DNA of 64,000 nt from an uncultured Methanobrevibacter sp. (lineage in GTDB: Archaea > Methanobacteriota > Methanobacteria > Methanobacteriales > Methanobacteriaceae). Made by a program: the position numbers and the translations under genes. The stretch spans positions 124,001-188,000 of the forward strand of contig OMVY01000003.1 of assembly GCA_900314635.1 (NCBI GenBank). The letters run 5' to 3'. The notes below the pieces were generated by a model that saw nothing but the letters and a program-made list of their open reading frames with translations, was not told the DNA's origin and ran no database searches. This document shows, piece by piece, positions 36,030 to 45,092 of the stretch (the first letter of the stretch is position 1; the number at the start of each line of letters is the position of its first letter).

Positions 36030-37352
36030 TTATTTGTTATTGTCTGAGTGTACATCATCAAGGGAAGACTGATTCTCCTTTATCTTTTTATTTTGGATGA
36101 TGTGCTCCTGTTTGACAAGAACTCTCATGTCAGATTCCAAGTCGTCATATAAGAGAACTCCGGAACCGATTGTTGATCTGACACCTATTTTAACACCAGG
36201 GCTTAAACTTGAGTTGATTCCTGTTTTAACGCTGTCTCCAACAATAGCTCCAAGTTTGCGTCTTCCACTGTCGATTTTTTTATTTTTAATTGTGGTTTTA
36301 ACATTCTTGTTGTCAAAACGCAGATTTGCAATGTTTGTTCCTGCGGCAATATTACAGTTGGAACCTAAAATGGAATCTCCAACATAACTTAAATGGCTGA
36401 CATTTGTATTTTCCATAATGATGGAGTTTTTAATCTCAACAGCATTTCCCACATGAACATTGTCTCCGAAGTAGGTATTTCCTCTAATATAGGAATTAGG
36501 GCCGACATCACAGTTTTTACCAATGTAAACAGGTCCTTTAATGTAAACTCCGGAACGAAGGAGGCTGCCTTCATCTAAAAAGACTTCTCCATGTATGGTA
36601 ACTCCCTCTTCAACGGTTCCGCGAATCTCGCCTTTAATGTCATTCAATAATTCCTCGTTGATTTCAATCAATTCCCAAGGCTTTCCAATATCCATCCATT
36701 TCTTTGTTGTGAAATGGCCTTTGATTGTCTTGCCATCCTCAATCTGCATGCTTAATGAATCGGTAATTTCATATTCGCCCCTTGGGGAGATTTCAGTCTT
36801 GTCGATCTTATCGAATATGTCCTTGTTGAAGATGTAAATTCCAGTATTGATTAATTTGCTATCTGTTTCGCCAGGTTTAGGCTTTTCTATGATTTTGACG
36901 ATTTTTTCGCCATCCAATTCAACAACACCGAATGCGCTTGGGTCTTCCACTTCTGTGATAACCATTAAAGTGTCCGGTTTTGTTTTTTCATAATCGTCCT
37001 TGATTTCCTGAATAATGTCTTCATCGAGGATGATATCTCCATTGAGAATAATCAAGCTGTCTTCAATAAAGTCTTTTCCATAGCTGATTGCATTTGCAGT
37101 TCCTTCAAGTTTTGATTGTGTTGCATATTGGATATTTACTCCGAATTCGCTTCCATCCTTGAAATAATTTTTAACAATTTCTTCTTTATATCCTACAATA
37201 ATCAGGATGTCTTTGATACCGCATTCCCGTAATGCTTCGATATTGTATTGTATGATAGGCTTTCCAGCGACAGGCAGCATTGTTTTCGGTTTTGTGAGAG
37301 TAAGGGGTCTCATACGTGTTCCTTCACCTGCACTTAAAATTATAGCTTTCAC
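36030..37352 (-). CDS. GlmU-like sugar-1-phosphate nucleotidylyltransferase/acetyltransferase
   Basis: The N-terminal domain (residues 1-230) is a nucleotidyltransferase with LSAGEGTRMRPLTLTKPKTMLPVAGKP and metal Asp in LNGDIIL. The C-terminal left-handed beta-helix (from about 250) fits the acetyltransferase half. In methanogens such bifunctional enzymes make UDP-GlcNAc from GlcN-1-P, a precursor of pseudomurein and N-glycans. The start is GTG at 37352, seven bases after GGAGG. The C-terminal 25 residues are a charged tail. The GlmM gene is 900 bases upstream on the same strand. Confidence 0.9.
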   Translation of the reverse strand: MKAIILSAGEGTRMRPLTLTKPKTMLPVAGKPIIQYNIEALRECGIKDILIIVGYKEEIVKNYFKDGSEFGVNIQYATQSKLEGTANAISYGKDFIEDSLIILNGDIILDEDIIQEIKDDYEKTKPDTLMVITEVEDPSAFGVVELDGEKIVKIIEKPKPGETDSKLINTGIYIFNKDIFDKIDKTEISPRGEYEITDSLSMQIEDGKTIKGHFTTKKWMDIGKPWELIEINEELLNDIKGEIRGTVEEGVTIHGEVFLDEGSLLRSGVYIKGPVYIGKNCDVGPNSYIRGNTYFGDNVHVGNAVEIKNSIIMENTNVSHLSYVGDSILGSNCNIAAGTNIANLRFDNKNVKTTIKNKKIDSGRRKLGAIVGDSVKTGINSSLSPGVKIGVRSTIGSGVLLYDDLESDMRVLVKQEHIIQNKKIKENQSSLDDVHSDNNK

Positions 37353-37721
37353 CTAATTCCTCCAATAATTTTTTCGTGTTTAGCAATATTGTCTTAATTT
37401 TATTTATAAGTCTTAACAAATATTTTATCATTTTAGATAATTTCATAAGTAAGCTGACTTGTTTAGTGAATTATCAAAAAACCGGATTCGGTTTTTATTT
37501 ATTAATGATAAAATAATTCTTAATTATACTATTACTATTTATTCATTTAAATAATTTTATGTAAAATTTCTGGAAAAAATAAAATTTTATTCCCTTAATC
37601 TTTTAATTGGGGATTGTTTTAATTAATTAAAATTAGTTCGATATCTTTAAATATTATGCTAAATAAAATAAAACTAGAGATTTAAATTAAGCTTAAGCTT
37701 ATTTTAAAAAAGGTGATTTAG
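37353..37721. promoter_or_regulatory. divergent promoter spacer (glmU-like / rubredoxin)
   Basis: The spacer is AT-rich. An AAAACCGGATTCGGTTTTT hairpin near 37478-37496 (AAAACCG/CGGTTTT stem) stands out and could be an operator or terminator-like structure. No gene is present. Confidence 0.45.
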
Positions 37722-37886
37722 ATGAAATATGTATGTATGCACTGTGAATATACTTTTGACCCTGAAAAAGGAGACGCAACCTACAACATTGCTCCTGGAA
37801 CTTATTTAGAAGACTTACCTGATGACTGGGTATGTCCTGAATGTGGTGTCAGAGGTAAAGACGCATTTATCGTAGAAGACGATTAA
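37722..37886 (+). CDS. rubredoxin
   Basis: This 54-residue protein has both rubredoxin knuckles, [14 protein letters not shown] near the N-terminus and [12 protein letters not shown] near the C-terminus. The Cys-x2-Cys pairs bind one iron. The [12 protein letters not shown] stretch is diagnostic. Rubredoxins pass single electrons, in methanogens mainly to oxygen- and peroxide-reducing enzymes such as rubrerythrin or F420H2 oxidase partners. AAAGGTGA precedes the ATG. It stands alone on the plus strand inside a minus-strand block. Confidence 0.97.
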   Translation: MKYVCMHCEYTFDPEKGDATYNIAPGTYLEDLPDDWVCPECGVRGKDAFIVEDD

Positions 37887-38238
37887 GCTTGTTTTTATTA
37901 TTTTTAAAAATATTTTTTTATAATTTATAAATTAATATTTTTTCTATTTTTTATTTATCCTATTTTTGTTCTATTTTTATTAAATTTTGATTTCTCTTAT
38001 TTTGATTATTTTTTTAGTCTTTTCTACTTTATTTTTGAGTTTTTCTTATTTTAGTTATTTTTTTAGTTTTTTTTACTTTATTTATCAGAGTTAGTCTTTA
38101 TACATTAATCTGATAATATCTGATTAAAAATAGCATTATCTAAATCAAAAATTGTTTTAAAAATATATTAAATGGTTTTGTGGTTTGAGTGAGTGGTGGG
38201 TTAAAAATAAAGAAAAATAGTTATTATAAGAATAACTA
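37887..38238. repeat. T-rich spacer with about 50-bp duplication
   Basis: TCTTATTTTRRTTATTTTTT with TAGT and a TTTACTTTATTT tail occurs twice (about 37994-38045 and 38046-38093) after the rubredoxin gene, a probable transcription stop. No gene is visible. Confidence 0.55.
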
Positions 38239-39585
38239 TTAAATATTTGCTTCAATGATTTTTTTGCATGTTTTGCTGATGAATTCAGCCCTCTCTTCGG
38301 TTTTAGCTTCTAAAGTGATTCTGACATAGTCTTCAGTACCTGAAGGTCTGACTAAAACCCAGCTTCCGTCATCAAAGGTTATGCGTACTCCATCAATGGT
38401 ATTGATGTTTTCAATATCATCGAAGGCGTCTTTTAAGAGATCTTCCATATTTTTCATGACTTTGACCTTTGCTTCCTTGGAGCAGGTTACTTTGTCCCTT
38501 TTGTGAGGGTAATCATTGAATTGGGATAGAAGCTCTGATAATTTGCCTTCATGTGAGACGAGTTCGGCTATTCTAAGACCGGATAGCAGTCCGTCAGGAC
38601 ACATGCAGAAGTCAGGGTGCAGCCAAGTGCCTGAAGGCTCTCCTCCAAATTTGGCATCTTCTTCAATAATGCTTTTTGCAACGCTTACATCTCCAACTGG
38701 AGTTCTTACAACTTTTCCACCTACTTCGGCCATGGCTTCATCCATGCAGATTCCAGCATCAACTGTAGTGACGACGGTTCCTCCAAAACCTTTGGAAATA
38801 AGTGCTAAGAGCTTGTCAAAGTCAGATACCTTTCCAGTCTCGTCAACTGTAATCATTCTGTCAGCATCTCCGTCATGTGCAATTCCTAAATCTGATCCGG
38901 TAGCCACAACTGCTTTTTTAAGGCTTCCCAGATTAGCGTCATTAGGTTCAGGATTTCTTCCAGGGAAGAATCCGTCCACTTGTGAATTTAAAGTAATCAC
39001 ATCACATCCCGCTTTTCTAAAGGCAATCGGAGAGATTTCAGAACCTGCGCCGCATGCGCAGTCAATAACAACCTTGAATCCAGGCTTTATGTCTACTGCA
39101 TTGACAAGGTCGTTGACATACTGGTTTTTAATCTCTTCATTATAGACTATGGAACCTATATGGTCCCATCGGGTCTCTCCAAATTCTTCGCTGTAGTATA
39201 AGTCCTCGATTTCCTTTTCCTGCTCTGGAGTGTATGCCATTCCGTTTGCATTCCATAATTTGATTCCATTATATTGTGAAGGATTGTGTGAAGCGGTAAT
39301 CATAACTCCTGCATCAGCACCCAGCTTTTCAGTTGCATAGCCGACAAGAGGAGTTGGAACCATGTTTAATTTGATAACATCTATTCCACCTTCCACCAAA
39401 CCTGCTGTTAAAGCTTGTTCCAGCATCTTATTTGTTGTACGTGTGTCAAAACCTATGACAACAGTTCCTTCATAGTTTAAATAAGTAGCTAAAGCTTTTC
39501 CTACTTTTAATGCCAATTCGGATGTGACTTCAGAACCGATTTTCCCTCTGATTCCTGAAGTACCGAATAATTTTTTATTAGCCAT
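38239..39585 (-). CDS. glmM: phosphoglucosamine mutase
   Basis: The 448-residue phosphohexomutase begins KKLFGTSGIRG. The phosphoserine loop is TASHNPS, the metal loop DGDADR, the sugar loop GGEPSGTW and the phosphate loop RPSGTEDY. GEPSGT fits archaeal phosphoglucosamine mutase, which turns GlcN-6-P into GlcN-1-P for the GlmU-like enzyme encoded downstream. The ATG at 39585 follows AAAGGGG; a further upstream in-frame start is unsupported. It lies 48 bases after apgM on the same strand and is probably in one operon with it. Confidence 0.92.
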   Translation of the reverse strand: MANKKLFGTSGIRGKIGSEVTSELALKVGKALATYLNYEGTVVIGFDTRTTNKMLEQALTAGLVEGGIDVIKLNMVPTPLVGYATEKLGADAGVMITASHNPSQYNGIKLWNANGMAYTPEQEKEIEDLYYSEEFGETRWDHIGSIVYNEEIKNQYVNDLVNAVDIKPGFKVVIDCACGAGSEISPIAFRKAGCDVITLNSQVDGFFPGRNPEPNDANLGSLKKAVVATGSDLGIAHDGDADRMITVDETGKVSDFDKLLALISKGFGGTVVTTVDAGICMDEAMAEVGGKVVRTPVGDVSVAKSIIEEDAKFGGEPSGTWLHPDFCMCPDGLLSGLRIAELVSHEGKLSELLSQFNDYPHKRDKVTCSKEAKVKVMKNMEDLLKDAFDDIENINTIDGVRITFDDGSWVLVRPSGTEDYVRITLEAKTEERAEFISKTCKKIIEANI

Positions 39586-39633
39586 TCTTCTGCCCCTTTT
39601 TTTAATTGTGATACAATTCAATCAGTGATGAGG

Positions 39634-40872
39634 TTATGCTCCGAACTTATGTCCATAGCCCATCAAATCAATCATGATGTTCATTACGTCTGCGCCTCTG
39701 ATTCTGCAGAGTCCACCCTTAGCTGTTGCATATTCATGGTACTCGGTAACATCATCCACTCTGACTTCCGGACCGTTGATTAAGATAGGAACTGGATCTC
39801 CTGAGTGGTTAAGTACTGAAATAGGTGTGCAGTGGTCTGCTGTCAGGAAAATATAAACATCTTCAAGTTTGAGAAGCTCGCTCATTACGATTTCATCTAC
39901 TTTTTCAAGGAAATCAACTTTCGCTTGTGTGTCTCCATCATGACCTGCCTCGTCTGCTCCGTCGATATTGATTAAGAAGAAGTCATGGTCGCTGTTTTTC
40001 ACTTGATCGAGAATGGTATCTCTGATATTGTAAAGGTTTGTGTCCACTCCTCCGGTAACATCTTCCATTTCTATGATGTCCATTCCGGCAAAACGTCCGA
40101 TACCCATGATAAGTCCGGTCTCAGCAATGCATGCGGAATTGACTCCGTATTTTTCATTTATGGATGGAACAGATGGTACTGCTCCTGCACCACGAGGAAT
40201 TACTATGTTTGCTGGAGGTTCGCCGTTTTCTATTCTTTCAAGATTGACAGGGTGGTCTTTAATCATTTCGTAGGTTTTTGGAACTACCTTGTTCAATATG
40301 TCTGCGGTTTTCTGAGCTTCAGGAGTGTCATCTAAAGGAACTACCTCTTTAGGTTTGTTTCCTTCGACTTTAGGATCAGCATCGCTCACTTTGCCAGATA
40401 ATCCTTCTCCTCTAAGTACAAGTACTGCTCTGTGTCCGGTAGATTCCTTGAATATGATTTGAATGTCTTCATAACCTTCAATTTTCATTGTATTGAGGGT
40501 CTCAACAAGTTTATCGGTTCCCTCTCTTACTCTTCCGGCACGTCTGTCTGTAATGATTCCATTTTCATCGGATGTTGAGAAATTGCATCTGAATGCAATA
40601 TCTCCAGGAATAACTTCCACTCCAACTCCAGATGCTTCAAATGGACCTCTGCCTGTGTAAACTTCATAAGGGTCGTATCCTAAGATGGACAAGTGTGCTG
40701 TGTCACTTCCAGGTATGACCCCAGGAGCTATTGAATCCATGATTCCAGTTATGCCTCTTTCTGCCATTTTGTCCATGTTTGGAGTTTTTGCTGCTTGAAG
40801 TGGGGTTTGATTGTTAAGTTCTTTTATTGGGCGGTCTCCCATCCCATCCATAACTAATACCATTCCTTTCAT
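39634..40872 (-). CDS. apgM: 2,3-bisphosphoglycerate-independent phosphoglycerate mutase, archaeal type
   Basis: This 412-residue alkaline-phosphatase-superfamily mutase interconverts 3- and 2-phosphoglycerate in gluconeogenesis. Metal motifs are VMDGMGDRP at the start, [15 protein letters not shown] with the likely phospho-Ser, [10 protein letters not shown] and [13 protein letters not shown] precedes the ATG. It is followed by glmM after 48 bases, coupling carbon flux to sugar-phosphate synthesis in one transcript. Confidence 0.95.
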   Translation of the reverse strand: MKGMVLVMDGMGDRPIKELNNQTPLQAAKTPNMDKMAERGITGIMDSIAPGVIPGSDTAHLSILGYDPYEVYTGRGPFEASGVGVEVIPGDIAFRCNFSTSDENGIITDRRAGRVREGTDKLVETLNTMKIEGYEDIQIIFKESTGHRAVLVLRGEGLSGKVSDADPKVEGNKPKEVVPLDDTPEAQKTADILNKVVPKTYEMIKDHPVNLERIENGEPPANIVIPRGAGAVPSVPSINEKYGVNSACIAETGLIMGIGRFAGMDIIEMEDVTGGVDTNLYNIRDTILDQVKNSDHDFFLINIDGADEAGHDGDTQAKVDFLEKVDEIVMSELLKLEDVYIFLTADHCTPISVLNHSGDPVPILINGPEVRVDDVTEYHEYATAKGGLCRIRGADVMNIMIDLMGYGHKFGA

Positions 40873-41229
40873 TGTATCACCATTTTAAAAGATTCTTAAA
40901 TTTGGATATCTTCCAGTTTTATACTATCAATAATCATTAATCTTTTTTAAAATACTAGTTTTAAGAAAAATTCCGTTCACTTAAAATTAATATCATATGA
41001 ATAGTTTGTTTTAAAAGTTTATATAATTTGTTTTTATTTCCTTGTAATTTATTGAATTTTAACAAATTTGCAAATTTAAAAATAGGATGTTTTTGAAATA
41101 GAGGAGTTTATAAAAATAGATTTTTTTAAATAAATAAGAAAATAGAGTTTATTTTTTGATAAATAAATGAATTGTTTTTTTTTAAAATTAATAAAAATAA
41201 GGAAAATAAGGTTTATTTTTTCAAATAGA
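40873..41229. other. AT-rich spacer, no feature seen
   Basis: The stretch lies between two minus-strand genes. It includes several AAATAG-type A-rich segments and the apgM promoter near its left end, but no gene or clear repeat. Confidence 0.4.
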
Positions 41230-41967
41230 CTAAGCTACAATAATAATAACTCCGATTATTGCTCCGCAGAGAGTAGCTAACAAGTTCACATGTTCATTGT
41301 TGAGGATTTCCTTATTCTCAAGCAATGCTCCAAGGAGGCTGTCAATGAAACAGCCTATTGTACCTGCGATAACAGCTATCTTAAGTGATACGAGAGGATC
41401 GGATATGATTCCAAGCAGGAATGCTGCAATACCTATTATTCCGGCTCCCACAATTCCTGCGGCGGTTCCAAGTAGGGAAACAGCTCCATTGGTTCCGGCA
41501 GGCACTTTTTTAAAGTTGCTTATTAAACGAGGCTCATGAAGTATTCCGATTTCACTTGCTAATGTGTCTGCTGTTGCAGTAGCTATTGCTCCAACAAATC
41601 CTCCAACAAGGCCGGTTGCGATTGTTCCAATCCAGTTCACTGCTACTGGATTGTAATGGGCTCCAAATGCAGCCATTAAAAATGCAATCAATCCGTTAGA
41701 GATGACATTTTTCGCAGTTCTTGTTTCTTCATACTCTCCAAGTGCGGTTTTATAAGGCTTGGCGAATTTTGTGGCAAGCAAGCTCATCACAAGGAATAAA
41801 ACAATCAGAATCAGCCAGTTTACTCCAGCTGAAAAGATTATGGTCACTCCCATAAAAATCATGATCAATGAGCCTAACAAATCCAGGCTTTTTCTCTTAT
41901 ATGTTATCCCCCCTAATATGAATAAAAGAATAACATATCCCCAATTAATCATTAAAGCTTCTTGCAT
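41230..41967 (-). CDS. DUF92 membrane protein (VTE6/TMEM19 family)
   Basis: The 245-residue protein has about six to seven membrane helices. The DUF92 motifs GAIATATADTLASEIG and PAGTNGAVSLLGTAAG are conserved. The plant member VTE6 is a phytyl-phosphate kinase that makes phytyl-PP from phytyl-P; archaeal members are uncharacterised. By analogy this protein could phosphorylate a prenyl phosphate such as geranylgeranyl-P, complementing the phytol-kinase-like protein at 15.4 kb. The start at 41967 has a weak GGGAT site; an ATG 15 bases downstream is possible. Confidence 0.82.
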   Translation of the reverse strand: MQEALMINWGYVILLFILGGITYKRKSLDLLGSLIMIFMGVTIIFSAGVNWLILIVLFLVMSLLATKFAKPYKTALGEYEETRTAKNVISNGLIAFLMAAFGAHYNPVAVNWIGTIATGLVGGFVGAIATATADTLASEIGILHEPRLISNFKKVPAGTNGAVSLLGTAAGIVGAGIIGIAAFLLGIISDPLVSLKIAVIAGTIGCFIDSLLGALLENKEILNNEHVNLLATLCGAIIGVIIIVA

Positions 41968-42275
41968 GGTATCCCAAGTTTTATATCTTTAATAAATCAT
42001 ATAAATGTTGTTTGGATTTTAAGTTTAAATTTTAATTAATTAATATTTAATTCTTATTTATTAAATATTTATTGTTTTCTTATCTTAAATAAAAATTAGA
42101 TGTTTTTAAATAGTCGGAATCATTATTTTAATAATTGGAAATAACAGGGGGTCTGATTAAAAGTAGGCGTTGTTAAATAATTAAAATAGTGTGTATGTTT
42201 AAATAATTAAAAATAGGGAGATTAATAGCTATGAAAAATAGCTATTTCAAAATGAAAAAAATGAAAGGATTAGAC
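41968..42275. other. AT-rich spacer, no gene
   Basis: AAATAATTAAAA(T)AG-type segments repeat loosely near 42172-42212. Nothing else is recognised. It would include the terminator of eS1 and the promoter of the DUF92 gene, both on the minus strand. Confidence 0.4.
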
Positions 42276-42854
42276 TTAGTTTAATACTTTACTTTTAATA
42301 ATTTCCACTCTTTTGAGAGGGTAGATTTTCTTAGCGTTGTGATATACTTCAGAAGCTAATTTACCGTTAACGCAAGTTTCAACGAGGTTGTCAAAGGATT
42401 TTTCAGCAGCTACGTTGGTTACTAACTCCTTGATGGTTTCTCTCATGAATTTTTGCTGGGAAGATTTAGCTCTTCTGGTGGTAACAGCTAAGATGTGAAG
42501 TTTTAATTTGCGGTCATCTTGGGTAGTTACGATAACAGGTGCGTCGATTCTACTGGTTCCTCTTCTAATCATGCTTCTTACATAGTCGGTAGTGGTTTTG
42601 TGACCAGTGAATTTGGTGTTTGCGATGTTTCCGCTTACATTGTCAACTTCAAATTGTAATTTTATGTATTGTTTGGAAAAGTCACCGGTTAATTCTCTCA
42701 TGGTTACTTCAACGGTTCTTCCAATTACTAAATCTGCATCTTTTGCAGGGGTTTCGCCAATTTCCTTGTCTTCAAATGCTACAGGAGTTTTAATGGTATA
42801 CCAGGATTTTTCTCTCCAGGTATCGCGTACTCGACGTTTACTTTTTTTTGCCAT
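42276..42854 (-). CDS. ribosomal protein eS1 (S3Ae)
   Basis: This 192-residue small-subunit protein opens with a basic MAKKSKRRVRDTWREKSWY, followed by the conserved TPVAFEDKEIGETPA and QKFMRETIKELV segments. It belongs to the archaeal/eukaryotic eS1 family. GAGGA about ten bases before the ATG at 42854 sets the start; an in-frame ATG nine bases upstream overlaps the spacing. It is monocistronic here. Confidence 0.95.
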   Translation of the reverse strand: MAKKSKRRVRDTWREKSWYTIKTPVAFEDKEIGETPAKDADLVIGRTVEVTMRELTGDFSKQYIKLQFEVDNVSGNIANTKFTGHKTTTDYVRSMIRRGTSRIDAPVIVTTQDDRKLKLHILAVTTRRAKSSQQKFMRETIKELVTNVAAEKSFDNLVETCVNGKLASEVYHNAKKIYPLKRVEIIKSKVLN

Positions 42855-43365
42855 TCTTATCAATCCTCATAATTTTTTTTGACGTAATATATTATAAAAA
42901 TAAAATATAATAATTTAATTTTACATAGCCCTAGCTAAATGATTTTTTTTATTTAAAAAAAGCTGATAAGCTATGATTGGACTTTTTTTAAATTTAAAAC
43001 TTTATAAAATAATATCTTTTAAAATTTTATTTTATTTTTAGTTAAAATCAGTTTCTACAATTTAAGATACCTAAAATTGTCTTATATTGAATATAAATAC
43101 AAAATTAGCTATAAAATTTAATATAAATATCTAAAAATTGTAAAATATAAAAAATATCCTCTTTGGAATCTCTTCCTTTGTTTAAAATAATATCATAAAA
43201 AGTTTTAAATAAATTAAAACCCGCCCATAAAGGTTATTGTTAGTTATGAATTTTATAGTATTTAAATATTGCTTATTTCATAAATGATTATTAATAACAA
43301 GAAATAAAATTAATATTGTAAACTAGTTTTAAGTTTAATTCAAAAATCGTAAATGGAGTTATGCG
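42855..43365. promoter_or_regulatory. long divergent spacer, extremely AT-rich
   Basis: The 511-base region separates eS1 and the phosphopantetheinyl transferase. ATATAAATA-type TATA candidates occur near 43090 and 43128. Otherwise no gene or defined element can be supported. Confidence 0.4.
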
Positions 43366-43986
43366 ATGATTAGAATAGCTTACTCGGATGTCAGTGATTT
43401 GGATTTGGTTAAAGGATATGAATTGGTTACCGATTCAAGAAAAGAAAAAATAGACAATTTTCGATTTGATAAGGATAAGAAATTAAGTTGTGGAGTGGAA
43501 CTCCTCTTAGTTAGATTATTGGCTGATATTGGCATAAATGATCCTGTTTTTAGCATAGATGAGTATGGAAAGCCTTATCTGTCTAATTACGCTGATGTTC
43601 ATTTCAACATGTCCCACAGTGGAAATCATATTGCTTGCGGAATATCAGACTATAAAATCGGATTGGATATTGAATATAATGACCTGGAGATTGATTTGGA
43701 TATTGCAAAACACTATTTTTTCAAAAGTGAATATCTCTCAATAATCAATGCCCGAAAACCATCCGATGAATTCTTCAGCTACTGGGTTTTAAAGGAAAGC
43801 TATATGAAATACACAGGGCTTGGATTTAGGCTGGACCTGGATTCATTTGAAGTAAGCAGGAATAAAGACAAGATAATCGGCAATGACAAGCTTGAGTTAA
43901 GTTTGTTTGATGTGGATGATTACAAGCTGGGTGTTGCTTCAAAATTCAAAGTGAAGGAAATAGAAAATATTGATTTGATTTTATAA
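43366..43986 (+). CDS. Sfp-type 4'-phosphopantetheinyl transferase
   Basis: The enzyme moves phosphopantetheine from CoA to a serine on a carrier protein. The motifs are complete: EYGKPYL, HFNMSHSG, GLDIEY with metal ligands Asp101 and Glu103, and YWVLKESYMKYTGLGF with Glu144. At 206 residues it is a short Sfp form. Archaea lack type II fatty-acid synthase, so the target is probably a peptide-synthetase-like carrier domain elsewhere in the genome; M. ruminantium is known to encode such synthetases. TGGAG precedes the ATG. The downstream amidotransferase starts 160 bases later. Confidence 0.92.
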   Translation: MIRIAYSDVSDLDLVKGYELVTDSRKEKIDNFRFDKDKKLSCGVELLLVRLLADIGINDPVFSIDEYGKPYLSNYADVHFNMSHSGNHIACGISDYKIGLDIEYNDLEIDLDIAKHYFFKSEYLSIINARKPSDEFFSYWVLKESYMKYTGLGFRLDLDSFEVSRNKDKIIGNDKLELSLFDVDDYKLGVASKFKVKEIENIDLIL

Positions 43987-44146
43987 AAAACTTTTTTTCA
44001 ATAGCAAGGTTTATATGCAATTAATTATATAACAATTGTTATTACTTGGTTTGATTTAAATAATCACTTTTAAAATCTTCCATTTTGGCTTTTATTGGAA
44101 AATTCTTAATAATGAGTTTAAATAAAAGTTAACTTGAGGAAGAAAT

Positions 44147-44983
44147 ATGTGTGAATTGTTTGGATTTACATCTTCAAAAGAGGAAGATGTCACTGATTAC
44201 TTGAAGGCTTTTTACAGTCACTGTGAAGAGCATCCACATGGCTGGGGCTTGAGCATTCTGGATGAGAACCGTTCATGCCTTGTCAAGGAACCTGTAAAGG
44301 CAAGTAAAAGCGACCTTTTAAAAGAAATGCTCTCTTCAGGAATCCTTGGAAAAAACATTCTTGCACATATCAGATTTGCTACAATAGGAAAAATGGATAA
44401 GACCAACTGCCACCCATTTGCAAAAAAAGATAAATTTGGTCGCACATGGACCTTAATACACAACGGGACTATTTTTAACTGTCCTGAACTTTCCAAGTAT
44501 AATGATGTTGAATGCGGGGATACGGATTCTGAAAGAATAATCTGCTGCTTTGTCGATAAGATAAATGGGTTTGAAAAGGAATTGTCCATTGAGGAGCGTT
44601 TTAATTTTATAAATGTTATGGTTTCCCGCATGGCTGAGGGAAACAAGTTAAACTTTATGCTTTCTGACGGTGAACAGATTTTTGTTCATATCAATTGCCA
44701 AGGCCTATTGCATTATTTAAAAGATGAGCATTCCATCATCTTCTCAACCAAGCCATTGGATGATAATCTGTTCTGGTTCAACTTCCCTTTGAATACCTTG
44801 ATTAGTTTCAAGGATGGAAAAGTCTTGTTTAAAGGCGAATCCCATGGAAAAGAGTATATTCCAACTTGTGAACAACTATGGGCAGTATCTGATTTTATAT
44901 TGTCCATGCAAGATGATAATAGTGAAGGGGAATTGAATTTTGACAGGTCTGATTTGAAAAGCTTGAAATATAGATTCATATGA
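44147..44983 (+). CDS. class II glutamine amidotransferase (YafJ/EgtC/DUG3-like)
   Basis: The 278-residue Ntn-type amidohydrolase begins MCELFGF, so Cys2 becomes the N-terminal nucleophile. Other family motifs are HPHGWGLS, LAHIRFATIG, NCHPFA, IHNGTIFN and GDTDSE. It has no synthase domain. Stand-alone members hydrolyse gamma-glutamyl bonds: EgtC in ergothioneine synthesis and DUG3 in glutathione breakdown. GAGGAAG precedes the ATG. A glutamate-cysteine ligase gene starts 109 bases downstream in the same direction, which strongly suggests a gamma-glutamyl-thiol substrate. Confidence 0.88.
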   Translation: MCELFGFTSSKEEDVTDYLKAFYSHCEEHPHGWGLSILDENRSCLVKEPVKASKSDLLKEMLSSGILGKNILAHIRFATIGKMDKTNCHPFAKKDKFGRTWTLIHNGTIFNCPELSKYNDVECGDTDSERIICCFVDKINGFEKELSIEERFNFINVMVSRMAEGNKLNFMLSDGEQIFVHINCQGLLHYLKDEHSIIFSTKPLDDNLFWFNFPLNTLISFKDGKVLFKGESHGKEYIPTCEQLWAVSDFILSMQDDNSEGELNFDRSDLKSLKYRFI

Positions 44984-45092
44984 ATTTTAAATTCATATTT
45001 TGATTTTTTATGATTATTTCGCGAAATTGGTATGGATTTTAATAATTAAAAAATATAACTATTGTAATATTGTGATGCATCGAGGTAGAAAT

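Noticed and set aside
38516-39145. 209-codon open frame on the plus strand opposite glmM
   Set aside because: It is fully antisense to glmM and has Ser/Pro/Thr-rich low-complexity composition typical of reversed coding frames.
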